From Ettlia oleoabundans (lineage: Eukaryota > Chlorophyta > Chlorophyceae > Chlamydomonadales), in NCBI GenBank assembly GCA_019693395.1, contig JAAMXP010001457.1, positions 1-34,190 of the forward strand: a stretch of DNA of 34,190 nt, written 5' to 3'. Position 1 is the first letter of the stretch, and each line of letters opens with the position of its first letter. A program made the position numbers and the translations under genes. Below the pieces are notes generated by a model, which ran no database searches, was not told the origin of the DNA, and worked only from the letters and a program-made list of their open reading frames with translations. Below are positions 10,158 to 22,324 of this stretch, in pieces.

Positions 10158-13100
10158 TCACATACTATCCAGCTGCTTGACAGCCTGCGAGAGTGGCTGC
10201 AGCTTGTAGCCCATAATCTTGTCCAGCACCTCCTTGCCACCCTGCAGGCGTGCAGACAGCGAGGCATGGCAGAAACGAGAGATATCGTAACATAGGTGGT
10301 ACAGGGTGGTGGTGGACATATCTTGCTTGGAAAGTACGCATCAACTCCCTCAGCATGCTGCCAAACAACAGGCATCAGACCAATACGACACTCCCGTTTG
10401 GTAGACAATGCACACCAGCAAATCAGAAGGCGCCTGCTGCGGAAGCACGGCAACCACAACGAAGTAGCTTCGCTGCTTTTCTCACGTTGTAGAAGCGGAA
10501 CTGCGGCAGGCCCTTGACCCCCAGGTCTGCGGCAAGGTTCTCCAGCTCCGGCTCGGTTGTGTCAAAGGAGGCCACAGTCACACTGGGGTACTTGGCCTGC
10601 ACGACAGCGCACGGGGGGCAGAGGTTTTGGAAGAACCACAGGGTGTATCATTTGGAACCATGTGGTGGCGGGTTGATGCTCACGCGGGAGAGGAATGGTT
10701 GGCCAAAGGGCAAGGAGCACAAGGCCCCCCCGTAGCAAAGCTGAAGCAACTGGACACAACCCTGCGCTGTTGACTCAAACCAGACAAAGCTGGAGGGAGA
10801 TGCACAAAACCAAATTTTCCTCCCACCTGCAGCTCGTCCACGTGCGGCGCAATCATGCGGCACTTGGTGCACCAGGGAGCCCAAAACTTGACCATCACCT
10901 TCTTGCCTGCACTCACCCCCGCAACCCAGCTATTCAGCCAGGTGATACGTAGCGGCAGTACACATTCAAGAGCTTGTGGGGTGAAGCTGAGCAGCCTCCT
11001 GCTACCAGTAGCGGCAGGACAGCCCACGTGCAAACCATCAACGGCATGCAAACATCCTGCAGCGGCGTTCTGTGATTCGGCAAACGCAACGTCACCACGA
11101 GCAGGCAGCGGGGCTGTAGGCGTATGGGCACCCACCCGAGCCCACCAGGCTGTCCAAATCCTTCTTGCTGTGGATCTTCAGCAGCTTGTCCCCGGGCTCG
11201 CTGGCTGCATCCTGCATGGACACCACTGAGCCACACAGCCCACATGAGACACCCAGCAACACTCACCAACACCAACATCAACACCAACACCAGCAAACAC
11301 TATTGCGTGCCATGTGGCGGCACATGTATACCACTTTACAGTCTCTAGTAACCCCTTGGCAATACAGACATCAAATAATCGATTTCACAAATGTGCAGCT
11401 AGTCAAGCTGGTGGGCTGACTCTGCCACTCACCTCTCCCACTGACTCAAAGTACTCCAGAGACTTCTCGGGGTCAGCAACCATGGTCTTGTCACCTGGCT
11501 TCCAGCCTGCGGGGCACACCTCGCCATGCTCTGCCACATACTGGATGGCCTGCAGCACGGTATATGGGCACAGTAGCGCACTCAGGCATTGACGTGGACA
11601 ACAAAAGCACGTGTGAACACATGTGCTGACTGTTATCCACCCTATAAACGCCTTATAAACGCAAGTGTGATATGCTAAACCTGGGGGTTTCCTGCGCACT
11701 GCTGGTTTACTGCAGAGACCCCGCAGTCTGCTATGCCTGCTGTGACCACTTGCCTGCAGCGTGCGCAGCGCCTCGTCCACGTTGCGGCCCACTGGGAAGT
11801 TGTTCATGGTGATGTGCTCCAGCACGCCCTGCAGTGGTTGTCCCAGCAAGACAATTAACAATATGTTGTGAAACTGACGCACATGCATGCGCGGTTACCA
11901 AGCCAGGTGAGATGTTAGCCTACACCGCCATCCAGTAAGAAGAGAGAGGATGGTGGTATAGGCTGCCAAGGGGAGGATGCAAGGCCGCAAGTTGTGATAG
12001 TGACCAACAGCAAAGCCAAAAACTGTGTTGGTGATAGGCCGCAACGTCAGCGACTGCATGCGAAAACTTTAGTAAGGAAACAAAGGCAAAGTCAAAGGGG
12101 GAAAAGAATAATTGACAGAAAGAAGTAAAAATGAAGACAGTGTATTTTCCACCTCAGGGTTGATGATGTAGAGGCCGCGCAGCGCGATGCCAGCATCCCG
12201 CTTCAGCACACCGTACCGCGCAGACACAGCCTTGGTCACATCAGCCAGGATGGGGATCTGCATGGCTTGCAGCGACAACCAGGCCAGCATGGGATAGGCA
12301 AGGCAAAGACGGCAGCACTGTGCATGAGCGGGAATATTCTACAGGCAAGCATCTGCAAAGACGCTTATGGCGGCAAGCCAACGAGGCCCCTAGATTGCTG
12401 CTTATCATCATTGCTCATCTTCATTATTAATCGCTGCCTGCTGCTCCCACCAAGCAGAGTCGGCCACCCACCTGCATGTAGCCCAGACCACCACGCTTGC
12501 GAGGCGTCTTGATCCAGGCCAGCTGCACCTCGGCAGTGTCAGTGGAGGCTGCTAGCAGCTGCAACAGGGCAACAGCGGCAAACAGCGGTTCATGTCGTGA
12601 TCAAGTTCCTTGGTAGCGGGTGCGACTCGATCCTGCCAGGACCAAGCAGGCAAAACACTCTGTTTGGAGGCCCTCGTTGCAGGGTACAATAAGCGTTGCA
12701 CTGATTTCAATGGAGCAGCACATCGATTGAAGGGCATGAGGGCAAGCGCAGTCAAAGTTCCGAGGCACATCATCATTCCACCCACCTGGCAGTTGAGTGC
12801 CTCAAACTCCTTGGTGCGGTCGCTGAAGGCAATGATCTCTGTGGGGCACACAAACCTGCATTGCGGGAAAGGAAGGCATGAAGGCAGGCTGGTAGTGAGA
12901 GGCAAGCGGCTGTGCAATGCTGATGCCACCCCTAAACATTGATGCAAGATGTTCCATGAACCGGAAGAATTGCCAGACTGGCAGATCGCAAGGTGACTTG
13001 GGTCAGAGTGAGGCAGACAATCATGACGAGGGCCCGGCCACTGCCCCCTGCCATGGGTCCCTGCCACTGCATGCCGCCCAAATGCTCTGCCCTGCCCTAT

Positions 13101-13645
13101 ACTCAGCGTGAAAGCCTTCGGGTAGAAGAACAGAATGACATATTTGCCCTTGTAGTCGTCCAGGCTGACTTGCTTCACTTCCCCGTTCACAATAGCTGCA
13201 TAATAAATTCAATGTGCAGCGAAAAGCAGCACAACGAGCACAAGGTCAAACATACACACCAGTAGGGCTATGATGTCATGTTGGTAACATGTGAAATTGC
13301 TGCAAGTCGACAACCTCTGATGTAAAGGGCGGCACTGCCAAGCCGCCAAAACCATCGCTGGCAACCCACCCCACCTGGTAGGCTGAATGACGGCGCCTGC
13401 TCCCCCACTTCCGCCTCAGGCTCGGGGTACAATACGGCGTCATATTCTTCCCCTGACAGCGCCCAGGTGGGGCTTGAGGTGAATGTGCGTTGGGATGGCA
13501 CACTGGCAGCTCTCCAGAGGGCCTCGGACGCGTTGGCAGCACCGACCACGCCGCCACGAATACCCGGACGTGTCGCCGCTGCCTCTCCCTCGGCAGCAGC
13601 AGCGCGCAAGAGCCGCCCGGCGCAGCGAGTGAGAGCACGGCGCAT
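10158..13645 (-). CDS. 2-Cys peroxiredoxin fused to thioredoxin, mitochondrial-type
   Basis: Eleven exons read leftward: 13645-13375, 13195-13108, 12855-12786, 12558-12472, 12257-12153, 11828-11754, 11549-11433, 11211-11136, 10906-10827, 10596-10486, 10241-10158. They sum to 1164 nt, 387 aa, with every phase matching. Residues 1-60 are Arg/Ala-rich ([13 protein letters not shown]), like a mitochondrial presequence. Residues 75-270 are a typical 2-Cys peroxiredoxin: peroxidatic Cys123 (FVCPTE), resolving Cys244 (GEVCPAGW), plus GGLG (166-169) and YF (265-266), which in other family members accompany sensitivity to hyperoxidation. A normal peroxiredoxin would stop just after EYF. Here a consensus donor GAG|GTGAGT leads into thioredoxin exons: active site WCTKC (308-312), cis-Pro354. 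Inferred role: peroxide reduction with a built-in electron donor. Two introns use GC donors (after 13108 and after 11754). Two separate genes remain possible. Confidence 0.85.
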
Positions 13646-13738
13646 GTTGGTGTGATCTGGCGCCGGCAATAGCAACACGCGATATCGAGGGCGCGATCGC
13701 TGCAAGTGGCAGGTCGGATCGCTCACCAGAGCCCCAGC
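13646..13738. promoter_or_regulatory. Very short divergent promoter, peroxiredoxin-thioredoxin / IFT144
   Basis: Only 93 bases separate the two outward-facing ATGs (111 if IFT144 starts at 13757). Core promoters and 5' leaders of both genes must overlap here or extend into each other's first exons. The stretch is GC-rich with GATATCGAGGGCGCGATCGC-like palindromic words near 13681-13700. No TATA box is apparent. Confidence 0.5.
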
Positions 13739-16700
13739 ATGCGGCTGCACTTTGCCATGTCGGCACCGCACGGCCTTTCACGGGTAGGCTGCATATGGGG
13801 TGCCGGAGCTCAATTGGAAATCCAGACTCAAATAGGTAGCAATTAGGTAGAACTGCAGGGCAGCTTAGGAAGGGCAGTGAGTTTTGACTGGCCAACGGCA
13901 TTGCGTCAAGCAGACAAGCGACCTCAGGGGAGCGCAGTGTGGCGTTCCTGACGCGCAATGGTACGACGCAGCCGCGGCCAGCCTGACACGCCCGGTGCCT
14001 AGTGAGAAAGCCCTCCGCCCCTGCCGCTCCTGCCGCCCATCCCCAGCCTGCCTGCGGCTGCCAACTGCACTTGCCAACCTCCTGCGCATTGGCTTCGCAG
14101 CGTCCTACACGCACATTCTCCAGCGAGCTTCTGGGCACAGAGGGCGCGGCCCTGTTCAGCTGGAGCCCAAGTGCTGACCTACTTGCAGCAGCAAGCTACC
14201 GGGTCAGTCAACCACCACTCCTGTTTCATTTGCTGGCCCGTCGACTTTGTTCCGCAGTTTTCTAGCAGTAAACATCCTTAAGTGTCATCTGGACGTTTTG
14301 CAGAGGAAGAAAGTGGTGCTCTTTGACCGTAATGGCGACGTGTACGCCAACCTGACAGTTCCAGGTGCAGCAAGCTTAACCGGGCCTTGTCAGTTGGCTT
14401 TTGCTTTCCAGGGTCGGCTTTCATGGGGCCAATGTGCACCCTTTCCAGTGTACATGGCGCCCTGCCCATTCATTCGTTGCTGCAGATCCAGAATATCTGT
14501 ATGATGAGTCTCAGGAGACGCCTGTTCTGGCGCTCAGCTGGCATCCTTCTGGCAGCCACCTCGCCATCCTGCCACGCGGGCAGCCCTTTGTCATGGTATG
14601 GAGCATGACTGGGGAGTTGGCACGTGTGGACAGCGGTGTGAAGGCAAGTTGCACGCCCCCTCATGTGTCGCTCATCGGCATTGTTGCTGCGCTGCAACCA
14701 TGCTCAAGCTGCTCCTATCTATCCCCTCACCATGCTCACGCGGCAAGTGTGTCACGTTGTGTGGTATTCTCACTAAGTCTGTATGCCGTTCTCGTACTGG
14801 ACTTCACATGGTTGACCATTGCCTTCCAATGCGTCCCCTAATGGTGACGCAGCCGGCAGAGGTGCAGGCCATGGCATGGAACCCAGCAGGGCTGCAGCTG
14901 GCGTTGGGCACAGCCAAGGGCACAGCCATCATTCTCGACCTGGTCACACGCACAGTTATGCCACTGCAGCTGGGCCGTTCCAACAAGCCCGTGTGTTGTA
15001 TGGCATGGAGCGCGTCGGCTTGGCCTGCTGGCCTGCTGGCACTGGGGTGCAAGGGTGGTGGGCTGGTGCTGTGCCGCGCCGCTGACGGGGCCAGTGTTAA
15101 GACCATGCAGATGAAAGCAGCTGTCAGTCAGCTGCAGTTTTGTGACCCACCGCTGAGTGAAGACGGTGAGACCAGGCCCGCAACCGCTACGCCCGGCGGC
15201 TGTTCACTGCTGGCTGCCAACGTTGGTCGCCGCTCGGTGTGCATCTGGCAGCTGCCGCAAGCGCTCTCAGCTGACAGCACAGGCAGCGGCGGCGCCTTTG
15301 AGCTGGCTTTCCGCGAGGCGTATGGCGAGGTGGAGCAGTACTGCTGGCTCTCCCGCAACTTGCTGGTGGCTGGCTTCTCCATGGGGCAGCTGGTGGCGGT
15401 GGCGCTGAGCGGTGGGCTGCACCAAGGCAGCGGCACTGGCACAGAGCTGTTCAGCTCACGCGCCGTTCAGCAGGGAGTGAGCAGCCTGAGCTGGTGTGCT
15501 GCCACAAGCACGCTGGCTGCGGGCAGCGGCCGCCAACTGGCCCTACTGAACTGCACCCTGGAGGGCCCAGAGGCGCCGCTCGTGGTGCAGCAGCCGGGGC
15601 TGATTGAGCTGGAGGGAGCTCACCGTGTGGCCAGCTTAGAGTGCAGCCCCTGTGGTAGGTTCCTCACTGTGGCCTCCCAGTCGGGAAAGCTGCTGCAGCT
15701 GCTGGCAAAGCCGCCACTGCTGCATGGAGTGTGCGGCGGACAGCTGTCATTCGTTGACCCCACCTCCTCACTCACACAGGCCCTTCTTGTGCAAATCAGC
15801 AGCCTGCAACCCGGCGGAAAGCCAGCTACCACTAGTCAACAGCAGGCGGTGGTGGCGGTAATGCTGCCTGCTGAGCCTGAGCAGCTGGCGTTAGGGCCCA
15901 CCCACCTGGCGGTGGCACAGGGAAACAAGGTATGGCACGTATATGGCTGATCCACCAGTATGACCCTTTTTAACATTATCTTTCTGCATGCTATGTCCTA
16001 CAGCTAACGTTCTTCGTCTAGCATGTTGGACTGTCAGCGCTGCGACTCGGCTGCCCACCCTTACCGATCACTCATTGCCTTGGCGCAGGTGTGGCTGCAA
16101 GCGTTGGAGCCCAGCCCTGGAACTGGCCTGCTGCCGCCTTCAACAGAGGTGGACTTCCCCACAGATATCCACTGGCTGCGCCTGAACCGCACCTGCGTGC
16201 TGCTGCTTGACGAGGGAGGGCGAGTCTTTGTGCAGCTGGGCATGGATGGCGGCAGCGAGGTTGTGGAACTGAGGTGAGGACAGAACGCCCTGGTGGTGGA
16301 TACTTTGAGTCTTAGGCGCTTCGCTGCCGAGCTCCCCTGAGTCACCCCTGAGCCTGAATGTTTCTTCAACACTAGTCTGCATCTTAGCGTTTGCCAAGGT
16401 ATTGCTGGTGGTGGATGGCGAGGATTTTTGTTGAGGTTGTTAGCTATGCCGCCGCTGCCTTGCAGAGGTGAGGGCGGAGAGCCGTTCAGCGCCTGCTGTG
16501 CCGCGCTCACGGAGCGATGCATCCTGCTGGGCTTGCCAAACGGGACCCTGGCATCCTACCACTGCTCGGATGCAACGCTCCTCAGCAAGTATCACCACGG
16601 CGGCAACGGCATCACTGCTCTGTATCCTAACCATGATGGCACAATGTGAGCACCGTACTCGTTACGAACCCTATTGATCCCGGCTTGACTTGATTGTTTC

Positions 16701-19700
16701 CATGCCTGTTGCTGAATGCCCTTTGCCTTTCCCTCCTTGCGTTGTGAAGGGTAATCACACCCACCTGTTGTGTGCTTGACCAGTCACCGGTTGCTGCCCA
16801 TCCTACCCATGCGACCTCTCACCAAAACATGAATGCCCGTCGGGATCCTTGCTTTACTACAGGGTGCTGTTCCAGGATGCCGAGAGAGCCGCTGTGCTGT
16901 ACCACACAGTGAAGGGCCAGCTCATGCCGCTGCCAGACTATTTTGGAGAATTGAAGGCAGCTGTTTGGGATGGGGGCGATTCGCGAGTGCTGGCAGCGGT
17001 TAACGAGGAAGGTGCGGAAATCTGGCAGATGGGGTGGCTGTCAGGCAGCCTCGCGCGCAGTTGATGCCAACTCACGCATGAATGTTGAGCTAGTGCTGGG
17101 TGTTGAGGATTACGTGGTGCATCCTCTGTCTGGCTTGCTGCGGCCTTCATGCCCATGCAGGCCTTGCCCACGTGTACTGTCACGTGCCATGCTCGGTGCA
17201 AGGCCCTGGCGTGAAGCTGGTGGGGACGCACCAGGTGGTCAAGGGAGCGGTACCGCTTGCGCTGCTGAATGGCGCATTGACACAGCAGCTTCCCGACGGC
17301 CATCTGGATACACAGCTGCTCACCACGCACTTGCACCTGGCAGATGCGTCTGAAGCCACTACTGGTGGCAGCAGCGACAGCAATAGCCCGCAGATTGGGC
17401 GGGGCTCCACGCCAGCCCCTGCCTTTGCCGAAATGAGTCGTAAGGAGCTTCTGACGGCGCGATGCCAGGAGGCATTGGCGCTGTGCCACTTCCAAGCGGC
17501 ACTGAGTGCGGCGCGCACGCTGGGCGACCCACAGATGCTGCGGGAGCTGGCGCTGGCGGCACTGCAGTTCATGGAGGTGCGGGTTGCCGTGGCGGCATAT
17601 GAGGTGGTGGGAGACGAGGAACCACTGGCACAGCTGCGGCCCCTGCTGGAGATGGAGGATGAGCACTTGGTGACGGGCCATGTCATCGCCATCACGGGAG
17701 GTTAGATACGCAGATACACTGCTAATAAAGTGGTGGTGGTGGTGCGTTATGGAGTGTATCTGGCATCGTGCTGAAGCATCCATTGCGGTCATGTGTTTTA
17801 CAACTTATCAGACGCTCCTTTTGGTGCTCGACCTTGCCTTTAATGAGAGCTGCGGCCTGCTCCCACATAGCAGGTGACGCTGACCGTGCCGAGCAGCTGC
17901 TGCTGTCTAGCTGCCGCCCCACGGAGGCCATCACCATGAGGCGCAACCTAGGCCATTGGGAGCGTGCCATTGAGCTCACACAGCAGCTGGAGCCACATGC
18001 GGTGGGCAGCCTGGCACTCCTACGTGCGCAAGCGCTCGAGGCTGCGGCCCAGGTGAGCAGCTGGAGGGCAGGAGGTCATGCGCTGCTTAGTTGCATCTCA
18101 CGGCTGCTATCCTGCTGGACTGATCTACCTTGCTGTTGCTCGCTGCTAGGGGCCCTGTGGTTGCCCGTAGGTGCTTGTGAATGAAGTTATCGCTAAGGTA
18201 GTTTAGCACTATCTGGGTGCAGGTGGAGGCTGCCATGAGCATGTACCAGCAGGCACTTGCAGAGCCTGACCTCATCACCGGCGGTGCCGCTGCCGCTCGC
18301 CAGCGTCGTGCCGACTGCGATGCCGGTGTGACCCGGTGCAACATCCTGTTGGGTGATATTGAGCAGGGCATGGAGATGGCAATTGGCAGCGGCAGCACGG
18401 AGCTGGTGCTGCAGTGCGCAGCCCTGTTGGACCAGGAGCAGCGGCCGAAGGAGGTGGGTGGCTGGAAACGCTGGCTGCTTTCAGCCAATCACGTCGCAGC
18501 ACTGCAACTCATACCCCAACCCTGCACCCCAGCTTCACTCTGTTGCCAAATTGTGCCGGTGTGTGTGCCAAACAGCAACCAATTGCTCATAGACCCCTTT
18601 CTGCCTTCCTCCTCCCTCCTTCTTCTTGTTGCGCGTAGGCGGGTCAGTTGTACGCCCGGGCTGAGCAATACGAGCGGGCTGCGCGCCTCTTTCTCAGCTG
18701 TCGCGAGTTTTCGCTGCTGGATGGGGTGATGGAGCATGCTGGCAGCCCAGAGTTGTGGCTCAAGTATGCGCAGACCAAGGAAGGTGCGCAAGCCAGGGAA
18801 TCGTTTTGATTATGCCAGTGGTGTGGGTTGTGATGAGGGACATGTGGTACGTCGGGTAGGTATTTGATTTCATGTAGTAGAAGAAAAAATTTCTCGAGGG
18901 ACAGTTGCCGATTGCGAATATACTGCTGCTCATGTCCTTGGTCACCACGAGCTGCTGTAGATCTTGGAAGCTTCCGTGACGCTGTGCGCGCGTACAAGCA
19001 GGCCAGGGACATCCATGCGGCTGTGCGTGTGCTGCTTGACCGGCTGGAAGACGCAGAGTCAGCAGCCAGGCTGGCACGGCAGGCTCAGAGCGCAGAGATG
19101 AGCCTGACTGTGGCCCGCTTTTGCGAGCGCTCTGGCAAGCTTGAGCTCGCTATGGAGATGTACTGCGCTGGCGGCAACTGTACGGCAGCCTTCCTGGTGG
19201 CGCAGCGCAACAGCTGCGTGGGGGCTTTTGCTGACTGGGCACGCCGCAACCGCAGCGTGGAGGCGGCGCAGCTGGCGGCCACACACTATGAGGTGGACAA
19301 GCAGCTGGGACTGGCTGCAGAGATGACTGCACTGGCAGGCAACCACGAGCAGGCGGTCAGGCTGTACCTCCAGGTATGTGGCTGATGCTGCCAAGTGGAG
19401 CATAACTCCCTTTCTTTGTAATTTCTATGTCACTCTGTGCTTTTGCATCTGCGTTTCTGTTGCAAAAACTGTGCGTTGTGACCCCGACGACTATGCATCT
19501 GTTCCTCTGCCTACCAGTACAGGCTGGCGGCAACTCTATTGCGGGTGCCATCAGGCTGGCTGCGGAAGTAAAGGATCCGGCCGTGGTGGCGCTGGTGCTG
19601 GAGCATCTGCAGGTTCGTGCCAGCTGGGGACCTGCCCCTAAAAACTGACTTCCCGGCATATAAAATCTCTTGCACTCTGGGAGGGTTGATATAGTTCTCA

Positions 19701-21593
19701 GTATGATTCAACTGGTTCACAAGCCTGCTGTGCAGGCGGCGGACGGCATGGGTGCCGCCCTGCTGGAGCTCCACCTGGCCCTGGACAACCTCGAGGACGC
19801 TTGCGCAGTGGCGGTGGTCCGTGCGCAGCAGGAGCAGGCAAACGGCAACTACAAGGTGTGTTGGCTACCGTACGTGGTGGGTTAGGGGTTGTTGAATCCC
19901 TTGGGTTCAACCTGTGTGTTGTTAAGGTCGCCAATGGAAAAGAGAATGGGTGCTAGAGGCTCCACCACCTCTGCTTCATCTTGGAGAGGTGAGCACGCCG
20001 TCGGACAGGCTTGTTGGCACATGCGCAGACTGTTCCGTGGGCTGACCTTAGTGTTAGGCTGCCTGCTTTTAACACTGCGTAGAGCATACGCTGCCTGCGG
20101 CCCCATGTGGTCTGTGCTGTCTGCGCCAGCTGGCAACAGCTGGCAGCTCCCAGCAGCTCAGACATGGGACAACCCGCAGGCCACAATGTCGATCAATCAA
20201 TCCGTCATTGATTGCGAGTGTGAATGCCCGCATTTTGTTGATGGACACATATTTGGTGGGGTTTTGCATGTTTGCATTCTAGTGCACAGCTTATTGCTTA
20301 CTTTCTTGCTGCTGCCGCCCCTTCTGCGTCCCTTCAATTCACCCACATGCGTAGGTGGCCCGCGACCAGTTGCTTCACGTGTGCCTGGAGCTGCAGCAAC
20401 GTAACGCTGCTGCCCCCCCGCCACTGCTGTCCACCCTGCACCTTCTACACAGCTATCTGCTGGTGCGGCAGCTGGTGCGGCAGGGTGACCACCTCTCGGC
20501 GGCACGCTTGCTGCTGGTTGTGTCTGAGAACATCCAGTCCTTCCCCAGACATGTAGTGCCTATCCTCACCTCCACAGTCATTGAGTGCCATCGTGCGTCG
20601 CTTCATGGACCCGCGCAGGTGGGCTGCGAGCCATCTGCCAGCTGCTTGTCCAGGGGCAAATGCCGCTGTAGGGCGTGTTTTTGCTGCCTGCTGGTCAACT
20701 TGCAACTCGTATAGTTCCTATGTGTGCTCTATAAATGGCACCTGGACATCGACTGTGACACTCCACCTTTTAATCATGATTTCCCTACCGACATCGTTCT
20801 CATCACACATGATCATCTTCCTCCTTGTTCAGCGCTGGGCTGCGGTGCTGATGGATCAGTATGCTAGCCAGGTGTCTGCCGCCTATGCCAAGAAGATCGA
20901 GGCCATCGCAAAACAGCCCGCATGGTGGGTGGGTGGTGGCCTGGGTGCGTATGCTGTGCAGTTTGTTTGCCTCCAGCTGCACCGATCAACTGTCAGCAGC
21001 CCCTTGGGTGACCGTCTGTAACTGAGTATGGGTTCGGTAATGGGCCGCACCGCTACATTTGGTGCAGGACCAGCGAGGGGCAGGCGGCAGAGCCACAGGG
21101 CGAGTGCCTCTTCTGTGGCGTCCCTGGCCCTGAGACAAGCCTAACCTGCAGCGCCTGTCAACGCACGCTGCCTTTCTGTGCTGCCAGCAGCAAGCGGATG
21201 TTGCTAGGGGACTGGAGCGAGTGCCCCCGTGAGTGTTGCTTGGGAGGAGCGAAAGGCTCGCCTGCTGCTGCTGGTCCCCAACCGGCCCACATGCCAGAAC
21301 GCAAGCCTTGCAACAGAGATTCAAACCTCAGCATCTCGTTATGCTGCCAGTGTTTTCCATAGCAGCCTGCTCTGTATGATCAAATGCCCTTGCTGCTCCT
21401 GCGTGCCGCAGGCTGCCGCTTCCCCTGCCGCGGCCGCGACATGACCCGCTGCGCCTCTGTGGAACGCTCTTGTCCGCTGTGTGAGGCGGCAGTGGAAGTC
21501 CACGACATTCGCCGCATCTTCGATCCCATAGCCCACTGCCGCCGCACAGTGTTCTCGGGGATGCTGGCAGGCAGCCAGAAGGAGCGGCGATGA
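13739..21593 (+). CDS. IFT144: Intraflagellar transport protein IFT144 / WDR19
   Basis: Nineteen exons: 13739-13783, 14101-14202, 14304-14364, 14486-14643, 14853-15929, 16089-16273, 16466-16645, 16863-17011, 17161-17700, 17874-18052, 18223-18453, 18639-18783, 18961-19373, 19523-19612, 19735-19854, 20355-20618, 20833-20924, 21068-21228, 21412-21593. Phases agree and give about 1457 aa (human WDR19 is 1342). The N-terminal half has WD40/beta-propeller blades (VVLFDRNGDVYANLTVP; LALSWHPSGSHLAI). The second half has TPR-type helices (EQLLLSSCRPTEAITMRRNL). PILTSTVIECHRA is identical to recalled WDR19. The C-terminus has paired CxxC zinc motifs (CLFC, CSAC, CPLC). IFT144 is an IFT-A subunit for retrograde ciliary transport and membrane cargo entry. 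The intron after 14643 has a GC donor (AAG|GCAAGT). The first exon is the weakest part; 13757 is an alternative in-frame start. Confidence 0.92.
19855..20354 (+). other. Longest IFT144 intron (500 bases)
   Basis: It lies between exons ending ...GNYK and beginning VARDQLL, which are adjacent in WDR19 homologues. It contains no exon with supporting similarity. It carries a small inverted word pair around 20188-20213 (tcaatcaat / attgattg) but nothing nameable. Confidence 0.6.
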
Positions 21594-22324
21594 GGCTGCG
21601 TGGCGCTGCGGCATGTGCCAAAGGTGCCAACCGATTGATATCAGGCTTCGTGCCCCCGCTGTCTGCAGCTGTGCCCCTGGTATTCAACCACTATTTGCTT
21701 TCTGGCATTGTGCTTTTAACTTCTCTCCCCTACCTCAACATGAAACTACTCCTGATGATACTCACCTTGTTACGGGTTGGGGCGTCTGAGGATCCGGACT
21801 GCCCAGGAGGACATATTAGGCTTGGTAGCACTACTCTGTACCGTTTTGAATCTCTAATATCTGTGAGACAGGCGGTATGATTCCAGCAGTGGCACTCCTG
21901 GTGAACCAGAGAAAGCCTACCAAGGGCCCATCACAGGTAGGTGGGCGGCGTCATAACTGGCGGCAGTTGCCAACTTTCTCCCAAAGTCAAGTATTGCATT
22001 GCGATCGTGTATGACCGTTCGTCAATTTACCTGGATTTCACCTTATCTTCACCTTGACTCGCTGGGCTGCGCGCCTTCGACGAAGTTGTCGTCGGGTGAG
22101 ATGGCTGCTCGTAGCCTAGGCAGCAAGACATCGGTTTGGATCTCAGAGTGATTGGTGTAACCGCAGGGCATGATGCGAGCGACGCCAGTTGTTGACCGCT
22201 CCCGCCACTGTTGCCGCCACGGCCGGGGCTGCTCTTCTCCGTTGCAGTTGAAGACAATATTTGAACAGGTCTTGCACACATTTGCGTGCTTACCTTACGA
22301 TAAGACTAACCTGCTGCCAGGAAG
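21594..22324. other. Spacer between IFT144 and the ACP6-like gene
   Basis: Both flanking genes read rightward, so this holds the IFT144 3' UTR and the phosphatase promoter and 5' UTR. TGTAA at 22156-22160 is a possible poly(A) signal. A 46-codon frame at 21740-21880 begins with a hydrophobic leader-like stretch, but nothing else supports it as a gene. Confidence 0.45.

Noticed and set aside
13646..13771. Longer N-terminus for the peroxiredoxin beginning at 13771
   Set aside because: It would overlap the IFT144 first exon and place 42 unrelated residues before a good presequence. The ATG at 13645 gives the expected targeting-peptide start.
14598..14852. Open frame that would start the long IFT144 exon at 14598 without splicing
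   Set aside because: Homology resumes only at 14853 (PAEVQAMAW), and the sequence between has no WDR19 counterpart. A GC-AG intron 14644-14852 joins the blades in phase.
21740..21880. 46-codon frame with a leader-like hydrophobic start (MKLLLMILTLL)
   Set aside because: No splice, similarity or codon-bias support; it lies in the 3' region of IFT144 and could arise by chance.
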